A DNA stretch of 36,338 bases. Source: Pigoraptor vietnamica (lineage: Eukaryota > Opisthokonta > Filasterea). Every line of letters starts with the position of its first letter. Position 1 is the first letter of the stretch. This document shows positions 1 through 11,000 of this stretch, in pieces. Below the pieces are notes generated by a model, which saw nothing but the letters and a program-made list of their open reading frames with translations, was not told where the DNA came from and did no database searches. The DNA is taken from contig CALSCQ010001390.1 of NCBI GenBank assembly GCA_943704525.1, positions 9,572 through 45,909 on the forward strand, given 5' to 3'. Made by a program: the position numbers and the translations under genes.

Positions 1-156
1 GGGGGGAGGTGCCGTCTGATTCTGTGTCGTAACTGCCACGCATGTACGCGAGTTGCATTAGGCTCAGACTTTATGTCCTTATGCGACGTCCGCAGCCCTT
101 TCACGGCCGAGATTTACCGACAACGCGACGCCAAGCGCACCAAGAAGAGCAAGTAG
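1..156 (+). CDS. 3' end of an unidentified Cys-rich protein (partial)
   Basis: An open frame enters from the left edge and stops at the TAG at 154-156, giving at least 51 residues. It contains a Cys/His cluster (CRNCHAC, residues 9-15, then LC about 13 residues later) and ends in a very basic tail (RDAKRTKKSK), which looks like a genuine C-terminus. The pattern is faintly like the C-terminal Cys-rich module of B-family DNA polymerases (Pol delta/zeta), but the fourth Cys expected there is missing. I do not assign it. The frame could also be the last exon of a spliced gene whose acceptor lies at or left of the window edge. Confidence 0.4.
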   Translation, partial: GGRCRLILCRNCHACTRVALGSDFMSLCDVRSPFTAEIYRQRDAKRTKKSK

Positions 157-356
157 ACGACGTCGCTGCTATGATACACGGAAATATACTGTGGTCCATG
201 CGTTCTTGCCGTCGTTCGCGCGTCGACCGGTGCATCCTTGGGCTTCGAAATCGAGCCCGTTCGTGCACGCTGATGTGAGGAGTTACGCGGCCGTCGCTCT
301 TGCCACGCGGATTCGACGTAGTCGTGTGAAGAAAAATCAGCGCGTATCAGTCGGCG

Positions 357-692
357 TCACTCGTAGAAAAATCCGTTGAACTTCTTGGCCCCCTGGCGCG
401 CCGGGGGCACGTTCTTGTGCTGGTACGGGCAGTGCCGGCACGCATTTCCACAACACGTTCCCCGTTGTGTGTGGAACGCCGACGTGAACACCGTGTAGCC
501 CGTCTTTGGGTCTTCGTACGACTGTCGACCGTCGCGCACGGCAGCCTCGTGCGCGGCGACAATGTTCCTCTGGGCGTCTGTTAATTTCCCATCAACAGCA
601 GCCGCTTGGGACGAGGCGTCGCGGGACATCGAGGAGAATGAAAACGCGCGCGCAAGTTGCGTGAAGGTGCGCGAGGTCAGAGGGAGAGCCAT
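357..692 (-). CDS. DUF5522 family protein, probable mitochondrial
   Basis: A single-exon gene of 111 aa if the Met at 692 is used; an in-frame Met at 752 would add 20 residues. The C-terminal half carries the DUF5522 signature (family of human C1orf53): Y-x-DP-x-TGY-x-VFT, then H-x-x-RG-x-CCGN-x-CRHCPY, close to residues 60-90. The function of this family is not established; the conserved Cys cluster suggests metal binding or redox. The N-terminus from the Met at 692 (MALPLTSRTFTQLARAF) has Arg, Ser and hydrophobic residues without acids, as in mitochondrial presequences, which favours this start. The gene diverges from the RCC1 gene across about 430 bp. Confidence 0.8.
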   Translation of the reverse strand: MALPLTSRTFTQLARAFSFSSMSRDASSQAAAVDGKLTDAQRNIVAAHEAAVRDGRQSYEDPKTGYTVFTSAFHTQRGTCCGNACRHCPYQHKNVPPARQGAKKFNGFFYE

Positions 693-1123
693 GACGGTCG
701 ATTTTGTTGCATTCACAAGCCGTCCTTTTTGTGTCAGTTGTGTTGGTCGCACGTGCAGAGGTAACCACTCGCGTTACAGATTTAATAGATAATTTCGTTA
801 GAATCAATCTCTCCATAACTGTGATAGATAATTGATGTACCAATTCAAACTGTAAGTACATTTTTCAGCTGTGATCACGTGCCACGAAATGCCACCATGG
901 GAACCGATGAAAGCCTGCCATTTTGGCTCCACATCGCCGTCACATCCGCACCTTCCCTTCGACCTCACTTGACTTCGCGGGAGGCTTTTTTGAGTTTGTT
1001 GTCGTGTGTTGTGACAGTGTGTGTTTGCTTGTGTGCGAGCACTGCAGTTCGGCTGTGGTGTCGAGTTGAAGTTGAGGAGTTATTCCTATCGTCATGCGTG
1101 CGCGATGATCCCCTCTTACGGCC
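693..1123. promoter_or_regulatory. Divergent promoter region between DUF5522 and RCC1 genes
   Basis: This is 431 bp with no supported coding sequence. It holds a CACGTG palindrome at about 876-881. An ATG in strong Kozak context (gccaccATGG) near 897 opens a short frame that overlaps the RCC1 start in another frame. It could act as an upstream ORF but shows no family similarity. No TATA box was evident. Confidence 0.4.
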
Positions 1124-3557
1124 ATGCCGCCGTCAGAGACCACGGAGGCTCAGCTGCCTCGTGCGCCCACGCAAGCTCTTCTCGTGTGGGGCTGCGGTGA
1201 GCACGGCCAGAATGGACAGGCGTCCCTCGCCGACGTCTCGCCCCCCGCGGCCGTCCCCGTGGCCGACATTCGCCCAAAGTACATTGCGTGCGGGTCTAGC
1301 CACACGTGCGTTGTAACGGCAACGGACGAAATCCTCGCGTGGGGCAACGGCACGAGCGGACAGTGGGTGACACTCTTGCGCCCTTTCCAACTTGGGGCGT
1401 CTGGAAGTCCCTAATCTGCCAGTATGGCCGTGGCTAACGCACCCCTTTGCTCTCTATGACAGGCTTGGAAACGGCGAGTCGCGTTCTACGCACGTGCCCT
1501 CGCGCGTTGTGTTGCAGCGCACCGGCGATGAGTCGCCCATTGCGGGCCTTGCCTGCGGTAACAGGTTCACGATACTGTGGTCGGCCGCGGGGCGGTGTTA
1601 CGGCTTCGGCAGTAACTACAACGCACAGCTCGGGTACGATTACGGCGAGAGCGAATTCAAAAAACGGCCTGTCATTCCGCGCCCGATTATAGTCTGCAGC
1701 CGTCCCGTTCGGTCCGTCGCATGCGGCTCGAAGCACTCTGTCTTTGTCGTCGAGGACGGTTCCCTCTACAGCTGCGGGGGCGGCAGCGAGGGCCAACTGG
1801 GGCATGGCACGCGTGCTGACGAGTCGTGTCCGCGGAAGGTCACGGCACTCGAGGGCGTGGTAATATCGCAGGTGGCGTGCGGCGCGGCGCACACGGTCGC
1901 GCTGTGCAGTGAGGGCACGCTGTTCATGTGGGGGAACCGCCTCGCGTGCGGCACCACCGGCGACGTTCTTGCCCCGATGGAGCTCGAGGCACTCGCAGAG
2001 GGCCGCTGCGTGCGCGTTGCGTGCGGGGGAACGCACTCGCTGGCGCTTGCTGAGGGTGGCGTCGTGTACAGCTGGGGCCGCGGGCAGCACGGCCAGTTGG
2101 GGCACGGGCTCGATGTCTCTGCCGTGTTGAAGCCCAAAGCACTCGCCGCGCTCCAGGGCGTGCGGGTGGCCTACATCGGCGCGGGCGAGTGGTTCAGCGT
2201 CGCCGTCGCCGCGGATGGCGCAGTCGCATATTTGTGGGGGCGCAACACGAATAGCGTCATTCTGAGAGAGGAGGGCCGCGTGGGCGAGGCGCGCGTATGG
2301 GAACCCCTCGGCACGCCTGCGCCACCGGGCACACGGTTTGCGGACGTCGCGTGTGGCGGGTGGCACGCAGCGGCCATGTTACACCCTCTCCCACCGAAAA
2401 CGCCCGTCCCAACAGTCGCGGCCGCCGCGGTGCCTGCTGCGGACGCCCCGAAGCGGCCCGTGGCGCCCTTGACAGAGCGCGAGCGGAGAGCGGCGCGGTA
2501 CCGTGCCCTCATGGACGAGCCGCTTCTCGCGCCCTCGAAGCCCGTGGTGGCGACCGCCGTATCCGCTCCCGCAGTTGCCGTGCCTCCTACGCCGACAGCC
2601 GTAACGACCCCACCCACTGCTGTTGCGAGTGCCGTGTCGGCATCGGCTGTTACGGCACCGGCTATTGCAAGTCAACCCACGCCAGCATCCGCGCCAATTG
2701 CAACTGCAACTGCGGGCGTCGGGTCGAGTGCTTCGGAAACAGCTGCCGCTCAGTCCGAGTGCCACGTGGCTGCGCATTCGACCGCCCCTCCGACAGAACA
2801 CCCGCAATCGGCTGTTGCTGGGCCGGAATCTACCTCGCAAAAGGTAGACACTTGTTCGGACGCGCGGTCAACAGGCGCGGATGCAGGTGCTGCGACGGCA
2901 GCGAATACGCCCGCTGCGGAGGAGCGCCGGCCCTCGCGCGCTGTGCGCTTTGTCCCCGAGGCAGACGCCTCTGCGCAGAATCCCGTTGTTTGCGTACCTT
3001 ACACGCCACAGCCGCGTCTGCTGTCGCGTCGATCGCAAGCGGAGCGTCCGAAATCGGCGCATGCGCGCGCCCTCACGAGCCCCCCCATTCCGCCGGGCGG
3101 CGATGATGTCAGTGCGCTCACCGCCACGCACTCTCCTGCGCGGAACGACGCCGTCGCCCAGTCGACTGACGGCAACAACGGAGTCGGTCGTGCGCCGTTG
3201 CAGCGGCCAAAATCGGCGCGACCGCGTCTGCAGATGCATGGTGGTTCGGAGGGCGACGAATTTTCCGTACCGCCGCTATCGATGCCATCGGACGAGTCTT
3301 CGAAGCGCGTGCGGTTGCAGTCGACCCTCGATGGCGTGAGGCGGCTCTACACGCGCCCATCGGCCGCGCAAGAGAAGCTGATCCGCCTGCTGCACAAGTT
3401 TGACGGGGACGACGACGCGGACGGCGCGGAGGTGGACGTGGACGTCGATGGTCCGGACATGGGGATTGACCTTGATGGGGACGTGCCGGACTCGCCACTC
3501 GCGCTGAACCCGCCGCCGCCGCCCTTGAGCAAGCGCTCGTCGCGCACCATTTTGTGA
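1124..3557 (+). CDS. RCC1-repeat protein with long disordered tail
   Basis: Two exons, 1124-1362 and 1463-3557, are separated by a 100-nt GT-AG intron and join in frame as GTSGQ|LGNGE, restoring an RCC1 blade motif. The predicted protein is 777 aa. Residues about 18-400 form about seven RCC1/regulator-of-chromosome-condensation repeats, each with V-A-C-G-x-x-H and WG-x-G-x-x-GQLG-type signatures, which fold as a beta-propeller. Residues about 410-560 are Ala/Pro/Thr/Val-rich and low in complexity. Two RPKSA segments follow, and the C-terminus has an acidic Asp/Val run. RCC1-like proteins act as Ran GEFs or as protein-binding scaffolds. The sequence alone does not show GEF activity, and no kinase, HECT or other partner domain is attached. 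Confidence 0.85.
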
Positions 3558-4636
3558 TGCGGCAAATCGAATCCTCCGCTCGCCAACGGCTGCTGCTGCT
3601 CACTTCAGTTTGTACATATCACCCTGTATCGATTGCGTCTGTGGCACCCGTTTATAAATATGCACAATTAATTTGGACTCCGTCTGGCGTGCATGGAGAT
3701 ATGTGTGTCAATGGCAGTGGGACGCGGAACGGCAGGGAAGGCAGCTGTTCAAGGCGATTGCGGCGGGCAAATTTGAAACAAACCAAAGAGAAAAGAGAAA
3801 ATGTTCGCACGACCCCCTTCTAAATTCAAAGAACGGGGCACCTGCAATGACAGAGTCGGCGCATGCGTGGTAAACCGTCTGACTCACGACAGTCGCATCA
3901 ATCGGCCCCAGCAACAAAAGCCGCCAGGCATCATCAGCTGTTCAGTCTGCCCGGGTGTCGGACTGACTATAATGGCACAGTTGCTCCACAAAAGGAACTG
4001 AATGCCTCAACTGCCGGAAGGCTGGCCGGCGGCCGCGGCAACGTTTTTGTCGGGCGACTGGCCTCAGGCAAAATCGCCCGTCGCAGCCACCAGCATGCAC
4101 TCCGCACAGAGAGCCGCAATAGTGCGGCACATACCGTCCGTGGCGGCAGGGCGCGGCCGGACGACTTAAGTTCCTTTGGTTGATCCCGATAGCGAATTGA
4201 AGGCAACGGAGGACGTGACGTTGGTGATACGTCTCCACATCCCAACCGGACACGATGGTATTGACGCCGCCTGCGTGCCCGTTTCTCCAGCATTGCAATC
4301 AGGTGATTACCACTCCACTGTCTGAGCGGTCGAATGCGGCTGTGTAATCGGGGTGTTACACGGCGGCCAACGGCGTGCTCGGAGCGGAAAACTACAGGTA
4401 AAGGCTTGGACGGCACGACCTTGCCCCGACCATCGTTACTGGCCCCAGGGAATACAACGACGATGCGCTGATATAATTACGTGCAGCGACCGTGATGTTA
4501 TGGCTATGACAGTGACCGCAAAAGCCGTCGAAAGAACACATGATCCAACGGGGACATGCTGGACCAGTCATCGCGACAAATAATACCTTCATGAGAGATG
4601 CGCACGCACGCGAACACACAGAAGCATACGCGCAAA
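3558..4636. other. Gene-poor stretch, nothing convincing
   Basis: About 1.08 kb lies between the stops of the RCC1 gene (+) and the kinase-like gene (-). Open frames of 70-150 codons occur on both strands, but they overlap each other, look like no family I know and lack credible splice logic. No tRNA cloverleaf, transposon ends or long repeats were seen. The stretch is long for this otherwise compact window, where convergent genes are usually 80-145 bp apart, so it may hold a decayed gene or a noncoding RNA. Confidence 0.4.
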
Positions 4637-6505
4637 TCAATTGGACGAAGTAGCACGAAGCAACGCGAGACCGCTTCCAGCAGTCGCGCTGGACGTCCGC
4701 AGCGCACCGAGCACGCTCTTGATAGTAGCGTCGTCGAGGATGTCGGCAGCGACGCCCACTTCCTTCGTCTCACCGCCCTTCTTCGTCTTGCTGTTAGTCT
4801 TCTTCTTTCCGCCTTCCGCGGCCGTCCACATGAGCTGCACCATCTGCAGCAAGTCGTGCTTCGGCGACCATCCCTCATCGTCCTCGCGCGGCGGCCAAAA
4901 CTCTTCGCGGAGCATGTCTTCGGTGGGCCACTCCGCCGACCGCTTGTCGTCCAGTTTCGCGCAGAGCTCCAGGTCGATGATGACGAAGCGGTCCACGGCG
5001 ACCTTGAGAACGTTGGGCCAGCGGAGGTCGCGGTGGACGACGCCCTTCGCATGCAACCACGCGAGCCCCTCGAGCACGCACCGCAGCGCGAGTTGGGCCT
5101 CGGCGACTGTGCGCGGGATGCGGCGAAAGCCAATGTCGTAGGTTATGACATGGCCAACTACGTCAGGGATCAGGCCGTGAACGATGTAGGGCATGCCTGG
5201 CGACGCGTTGCGAACATCCTCGTAGAGCGTTCGCAGCGCTGCGATGCTTCCCATCCCTTTCACGATAGCATCCCGATCGCGAGCGAGCGATTTGATCACG
5301 ATAGGCTTATTGTCGAGGTCTTTGTCGCCAAAAACAATCGCGGGGGCGCCCTTCGCCTTCGCATGACTCTCGGCGTTGAAGTGCGAGGTGGGCGCGTGGA
5401 ACTCGACGAGGCCGCGAAGGACGCGGTAGAGACGCACTGCGAGCCCCACCAGGCGCACACGATCACCCGGCTTGCGAAGGTCGAGTGGATTGTCCTCGAC
5501 CGACGAATCGCCGGGTTTGTCAGAGCCGATGCCCCACAGTGTGCGCGCCTCCAACGACCCGACGGACCCTTCCTTCGGAACGAGCTCTAGAAATCGCACG
5601 CGCGCGCCGGTGCCCGTGACGGCCAGCAGCGACTCCATCGTGCCGTGCGTCTCGCGGCCAAACCTGTATCGATTCGGCGTCTGCAGCTGCTCGAGCACCT
5701 CCTTCGCCGGCGTGTCCGCCGCCTTGTCCTCCCCCACGAAACACACGACGTCGACGGCAGGGTCAAGCCACGGTGCCACGACCTGGGCATAGGGACGCTT
5801 TTCGCGCTTGGAGTCGGAGGTGTCGGCCTTCGCGGACTCCTCGGAAGTTTTCTTCGCGGACGCCTCCGACGTTTTCTTCGCGGACACCCTGCCGGAAGTT
5901 TTATCAGTCGCCTTGGACGCCGTGATTGTCGCCACGTTATGGTGGACGTCGAAGTTGAAGGAGGGGTCCTTGAGCTCTTCGAGCACGCTGAAGAGGAGGG
6001 CGCGAAGGGGCCCGTGCACCACAGCTTCCCCAGTCGTTGGCCTCGACTTGCCGTCCCCCTGCTTTGTCTCGTGGAGCGTGTTTGGCACAGGACGGCCAGC
6101 CGACTCGACAGCGCCGAGAGCGTCAATTTCGAGGTTGTCGCCCTCCGTGAGCCACTCGCGTATGGCCGCCTTCGTGTCGTCGTCGTCGGAGCCCTCGCAG
6201 CGGAGGAGCTTCATCACCGCTGCTGGCGTCGCGGGTATCTTGACGTCCACCCCTTCCGTGAATGCCTGCGTGAGCGCCCTTACCTTCTCGAAGGGGTGCA
6301 CCAACTCGGGTGGCAGCGCCTTCGCGAGAATTGCTCGCGCAGCCGCTGCGCGTTCCACACTCGATGTCGCCGCCTTGTCCGCGGCGTCGACGAAGTCACC
6401 CGCGTCATGCATATGTTCATCATGGACCCCTGTAACGTCCACGTCCACGTCCACCGACACCGCACCCGCACGGTTGGGAGGCAGTTCGCTCGACATTGTA
6501 TGCAC
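4637..6505 (-). CDS. Crinkler-type (CR effector) kinase-like protein
   Basis: An intronless gene of 622 aa (a second Met at residue 4 is possible). The C-terminal part is a divergent protein-kinase fold: a candidate beta3 Lys in IVIK (residue about 405), catalytic loop HRDLRWPN (491-498), and IIDLE (Asp about 511) in place of DFG. The HRD-x-RWPN...IDxE pattern is typical of kinase domains attached to Crinkler/CR effectors in oomycetes, chytrids and other eukaryotes, and of related fungal kinase-like proteins. No clear glycine-rich loop is visible. The N-terminal 300 residues include an acidic VDVDVDV stretch, two SAKKTSE repeats (about residues 205-225) and no recognisable signal peptide. It lies among housekeeping genes. 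It may phosphorylate host or partner proteins, or be a pseudokinase; its role here is unknown. Confidence 0.65.
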   Translation of the reverse strand: MHTMSSELPPNRAGAVSVDVDVDVTGVHDEHMHDAGDFVDAADKAATSSVERAAAARAILAKALPPELVHPFEKVRALTQAFTEGVDVKIPATPAAVMKLLRCEGSDDDDTKAAIREWLTEGDNLEIDALGAVESAGRPVPNTLHETKQGDGKSRPTTGEAVVHGPLRALLFSVLEELKDPSFNFDVHHNVATITASKATDKTSGRVSAKKTSEASAKKTSEESAKADTSDSKREKRPYAQVVAPWLDPAVDVVCFVGEDKAADTPAKEVLEQLQTPNRYRFGRETHGTMESLLAVTGTGARVRFLELVPKEGSVGSLEARTLWGIGSDKPGDSSVEDNPLDLRKPGDRVRLVGLAVRLYRVLRGLVEFHAPTSHFNAESHAKAKGAPAIVFGDKDLDNKPIVIKSLARDRDAIVKGMGSIAALRTLYEDVRNASPGMPYIVHGLIPDVVGHVITYDIGFRRIPRTVAEAQLALRCVLEGLAWLHAKGVVHRDLRWPNVLKVAVDRFVIIDLELCAKLDDKRSAEWPTEDMLREEFWPPREDDEGWSPKHDLLQMVQLMWTAAEGGKKKTNSKTKKGGETKEVGVAADILDDATIKSVLGALRTSSATAGSGLALLRATSSN

Positions 6506-7131
6506 AAGCGAAGAGACTTTGGCGTCGACAGCAAAGGGGACGTTAACACAATAATTGCGCGGGCGGTTTGTCTAACGACAGTCCAAATTTGAATCTGAAA
6601 TTTTTGAAACGGCGGCACGAGGGCCCGGCCGGGGCCTGCGCCCACCACGCCTACTGCCGGGTTCAGCGAGAATGCACCTCCCGCCCGCCTCATCATCGAC
6701 CTCGACGAGGCCGGCTTCAATGATCTACACATGCATCGCCGGTAGTGTGGTCGCTGCGTGGAAAGGTTTCAGTGACGGCGATCTCCGGTCACTGTGCGCG
6801 AGACCAGCATGGAATTGGAACGCCGGCAGACAACACTCGGCCAATGCTGGCATCACGAGCGCACGGCTTTAGGAGCACTGACATGCGTTCCGCCAATTCA
6901 AAAATGACTGAACAAGCATTTAACGCGGCTGAAGGGACCCGTCCGGTGATATGTTCATTTCTCTCCCGTTCAGAAACTGAAGTGGCGACAAACGCAAACG
7001 AATACGCGAAAATCGATTGACAGACGAAATCGCACGCGTCGACTATTTCCACGCAAAGGCACACAGCTGACTTGGCAAGCATAACACTGCACGCCACACT
7101 CTCCGGTTGCCGCCGGCGCAAAGTCATTCGA
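6506..7131. other. Intergenic region upstream of the kinase-like gene
   Basis: About 625 bp between the kinase start (-) and the stop of the next minus-strand gene. It should hold the kinase promoter and the downstream gene's 3' UTR. I found no supported coding sequence, tRNA, or mobile element. Short frames on both strands lack family similarity. Confidence 0.4.
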
Positions 7132-8042
7132 CTACGCCACGCCAGCCCCGAAAAGGGCGCCGAACGTCTTGACCGCCTCCTTATACGCGAGTGAGAGCTG
7201 TTCGGGATCGAATTTTTCGAGCGCGGCGTCGGCATCAGTTGAGTTGAGCACCTTAGGGACGCCAGCCGCACGTGCAAGGCGGCCAAACGACGCGCCAGCA
7301 CCGCCCTCGCCGGCAAGCGCAACCTCGGGATCGCCAGTGCCGGTATCCACCAGCGATTCGACAAGCGGACGGACGGCGTCGGCAACCGCTAGCGAGTCCG
7401 AGCGAACAAGAAAGTAGAATTAGTGAGATGAAAGGCAAAGGGGAAACAAGGGGGTTAAACTGCGCCAGTTAAGTAATCCGAAAGGACGCACACGCGCTCA
7501 CACACCTGGGTCTTCTTGGAGGCGCATCGCAATTTCAATCCACTCGTTCTGGAGGTCCTCCAAGTACGCCGCATCAAACACCGCACCGCCACCAACCACC
7601 ACCGACGAACTCACGACAGTCACGAACAGCCGCACGACGCGCACGGCCAGCGTAACGCCGCCGATTGCTTCCGTCCTGTCGCTTACGGCAAATTCCCCTC
7701 CGTCCCAGAGGACAGCGCGCGCCCCCGCAAGCAGCGACTGCCAATATTTCCAAGTATAAGTATCAACAATAATACAAACGACTTGTTATAACTGTCTGCG
7801 CCAACCACAAAAAAGTCCGCACATCCCGGCAACAAACAATCCCGCCGCACCTTCGTCGAGCGCCCGAGAAATGCACCGAAGCACTCCATCGGGAGACACG
7901 GCGCGCCATCCAGGAGCAGCTGGACGTTGTACCGCGCCGCGTGGAACGCGTGGCAGAAGTCCACATGCGAACTACGGCACGATCGGTGAGATATCACAAC
8001 AGCTTCAACTACTACGCAATTGCACGCCGGCTCAACAGGCAT
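7132..8042 (-). CDS. Unidentified three-exon protein, about 240 aa
   Basis: Proposed exons are 8042-7809, 7737-7506 and 7388-7132; the sizes and phases add up to an uninterrupted 240-aa frame. The strongest junction is the second (donor GTGTGTGAG after ...QEDP; acceptor CTAG after a pyrimidine tract). The first uses a weaker GTGGTT donor. The middle exon is acid/hydrophobic with a Val-rich strand region and DAAYLEDLQNEWIEIAMRLQ, which looks helical. The last exon is Gly/Ala-rich and ends in a helix and GAGVA. I do not recognise a family, and no signal peptide or clear membrane segment is seen. The start lies only about 50 bp downstream of the USP stop on the same strand, so the first exon could be wrong or co-transcription is possible. 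Confidence 0.5.
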
Positions 8043-8091
8043 GACATGCACACACTGGCCACCGCAGCAACACATGCCTCTCACAGGACGC

Positions 8092-11000
8092 TCACCCGCC
8101 CCTCTCGACGGCCTCAATGCCCTTCACAAAATGGAGGGCTGCCTTCTGGCACTTGCGAAACGCGCGTCGCACCGTATCAAACATAGGGGGGCGATTTGAC
8201 TCAAACGGAATTCGCGCCTCCGCACACAGGCCCTCGTAGTACGCCACCTGCTCTGGCGTGAGCTGCGCCGTAGGAACGCCGGCATCGCGCACGACGAGGC
8301 CCTCCACGACGGTGCGCAGGAAGAGGGGAGTCTGTGAGCCGCCACCACGCTCCCAGAGCAGTGCATACACGGGCAGTCCTGCCAGGAGAGTGCTCGGGTT
8401 GCTATCGTGGCCCAGTCGGGTATAGCGCGCAACGTCCCGCCGCAATTCCTGCTGCCACCGCGTGGGATCGATGTGCGAGCGAGGAATGGGCACAAGGAGG
8501 GGCCGTGGGCCAACGCGGCGCGCCTTGGACGGAGGCTCTTGCCCCACGGGCTCGTGCGACCGCGCGTGCTCCTGCGCTGCCTTGGCGCCGTAGTCGGCGG
8601 GGAGGGGAGGCACGGCGGGCACATCCGGCGCTCCCCCGGCCAGTTGCGGGGGTGAGGCGAGCGCCTCCATCTGACTGAATGTCTGGATATCCATTGGCTC
8701 GGGAAACGAAGAGGTGTCCACAAAGGACAATGGGTCCGCGGCGGATGCCTCTGCGCCGGGCACGTCGCCGCGCGGCTGCAGCGCCGCCAGTTCCTCGCGC
8801 ATTTTCGCGTTGTCCGCCTGCACCACGGCTGCGAGCTGCTCGCAGACTTGCATTGGGGTGCCCTCTCGATTGCGGTCGACGTAGACAATGCAGTAGGCGC
8901 TGGCGTTGCGGTGGCCGCCCCTCGATTCGCGGTACACTTCCTCCTCGGTGACGATCGATACTGTCGTATCGTTGAACTTGCGCCACTGGCCGACGCTGTC
9001 GCAAATGTACGCCCAGTAATGACCCGTCCCTGCCTGGCCGTCGTGCACAAGCACGCCGCGCAGCTCGTACGGGTCCGCCAGAAGCTCGTCGAACGAGTGC
9101 TCAATCGCGTTTTCGACAGCGGCGAGTTCCTCAGTCAGCTCCCGCACGCGCGCATCACAGTGCTCTGCGTGCTCCAGCAGCCACCGCTGCATGGCGGCGC
9201 TTTCTTCGCTCGGCGCTTCCAAATTGACGCAGGATCCTTCGATGCTGTTGCACGCGACGAAGCTCGCCGACATCCGCAGCACCTCGTGGATCGAAACGCC
9301 GCACCCCTGGAAGTTCGTATAGCCGTGAAGCCATCCGCGGAGCCGGTCGCGCTGCTGTTTGAGTGCGTCGGCGCGCGCGCGGCACTCGCGCGCCTTGGCC
9401 TGACGCGCGACAGAGTAACGCTCGAGGCTCAGTTGCCGCGGAAATGCGATGGGCGTGTGCAGCTTCTCGGCGATACCGACCTGCGCATTGTAGCGCACAC
9501 GCTGCAGCTGTACCATGAGTATCGGCGGCGCACTCTGCAGCCACACCTCGCGGCGCGCGCGCGTGCGGACGCCGTCGGGTGTCTCGAAGGCGTCAATTTC
9601 GCTAACGCCCGCGAAGTGATCGAGCGAATCGTACACGGTGGCACATCCTTCCACCGGAGCAATGATGTGCAGGAACTCCTCGCTCATCGCACTCGACTGG
9701 GGGGCGCCCGACGCGTCCTCCCACGCGACCGACACGGTGGTGTTGCCGTAAAAGAGCCTGGCAGTTGAAACGGAACAAGGCGTAAGGGCTACTAACATGG
9801 ACGCGGTTCTCAAAAGCCCACTTTCCAAATGACCCCCATAGTGTTGCGCGCAAAATCTCGCACAACCGGTGGAACATTGACAAAGGCACGGCAACGCCAC
9901 GCACCGTTTGATGGGGTTGTCTGCCCCAGAGCAACCGGGGATGCGCGCAAAGGCCTCCTCCGCACGCTTCACAAACACGTCATTGAACTCGATGACGTCC
10001 TGCTGGTCGCCGATCGCAATGGGCTGGCCCGTGTCGCCCACAATGGCGCGGAGGAGTCCGGACGGATCGATGTACCGCCGCCCGGTGAGCGCGAGGAACG
10101 CAAACAGCTGCTGGAGCTCGAGGAGAAAGCGCGCCTGCTGGGCCTCGCGCGCTGTGAATGGCACATGGGGATGTGAGTGGCAGCCAGGCGTTGAAAAGAG
10201 GGGGGCGGGGGGTGGGGAGGTTGGGGAGTAGGGGAGGGTACAATGGCGATATTTGAACGGTCAAACTAACAATGAGAGATATAGTTCGCATTGATTGCTG
10301 CGGTGGAAAGGGTTACTGCGCCCTTGTTACGTACACGCCATGTCCGATGCGGTCGCGGCGATCTCCTTGGGGTCGATGGTGAGCACGCAGTTGCGCAGGT
10401 CGGTGAGCGAGAAGAATATCTGGACGAGGGCGTTGAAGTAGCACGTGTTCCCGCAGTTCATAAGACCCGCCGGCATGCCCTCGATGCGCACGTTGTCACG
10501 TGGGTCCGCCGGGACGTCCTGCCCCAGCCGGTACAGCATCATCGCCGTCTCCGTCGCCTGGCTGTTCTGCTCCGCGATGCTTTCCGAGATGGCCTTCTGC
10601 ATGTTCGCGTCCTCCATCTCGCTCTTGCTCAACTGAAGCGCGCGCTGCAGCTGCTCGTCCTCCTCCCGCTGCCGCTTCCCCGGACTCCGACCGGCGCCAC
10701 TGCCGCCCGTCAGATCCACAACTTCCACGGGCGTGCTGCGCTGGCCACCCGACGAGCCATCGCGCACGGGCGGACGTGGACCCTCGCGTACCTCTGGAAC
10801 GTCTATGGAGTCTAAGGGATGGGGCCCGTATGGCACGAGGGCCGTGGAATCTGCGCGTGTGATCCAAAAATTAGCAAATGACGTCACAGGCCATACCAGC
10901 CCCCTTTCTCCACACGGAGCATAAGAGGGAGACTCACCGGACGACGTCTCTGGGTAAGCGTGGGAGGGCTGCGATGCGTGTCGCTCGAAGTCAGATGTGC

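Noticed and set aside
879-1316. Frame beginning near a strong Kozak ATG upstream of the RCC1 start
   Set aside because: No family similarity, and it overlaps the RCC1 coding sequence in another frame. At most it is an upstream ORF.
1434-2366. A 310-codon minus-strand open frame
   Set aside because: It lies wholly antisense to the RCC1-repeat exon, whose repeats are unmistakable. High GC third positions explain the lack of antisense stops.
3558-4636. Possible tRNA gene suggested by a B-box-like string near 3563
   Set aside because: No matching A box or acceptor-stem pairing was found.
4617-7035. Short resemblance between about 4625-4655 and about 7000-7030 (atacgcg-aaatc-attg)
   Set aside because: Only about 30 bp at low identity, found by eye. 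It could be a shared 3' UTR element but is not above chance without a search.
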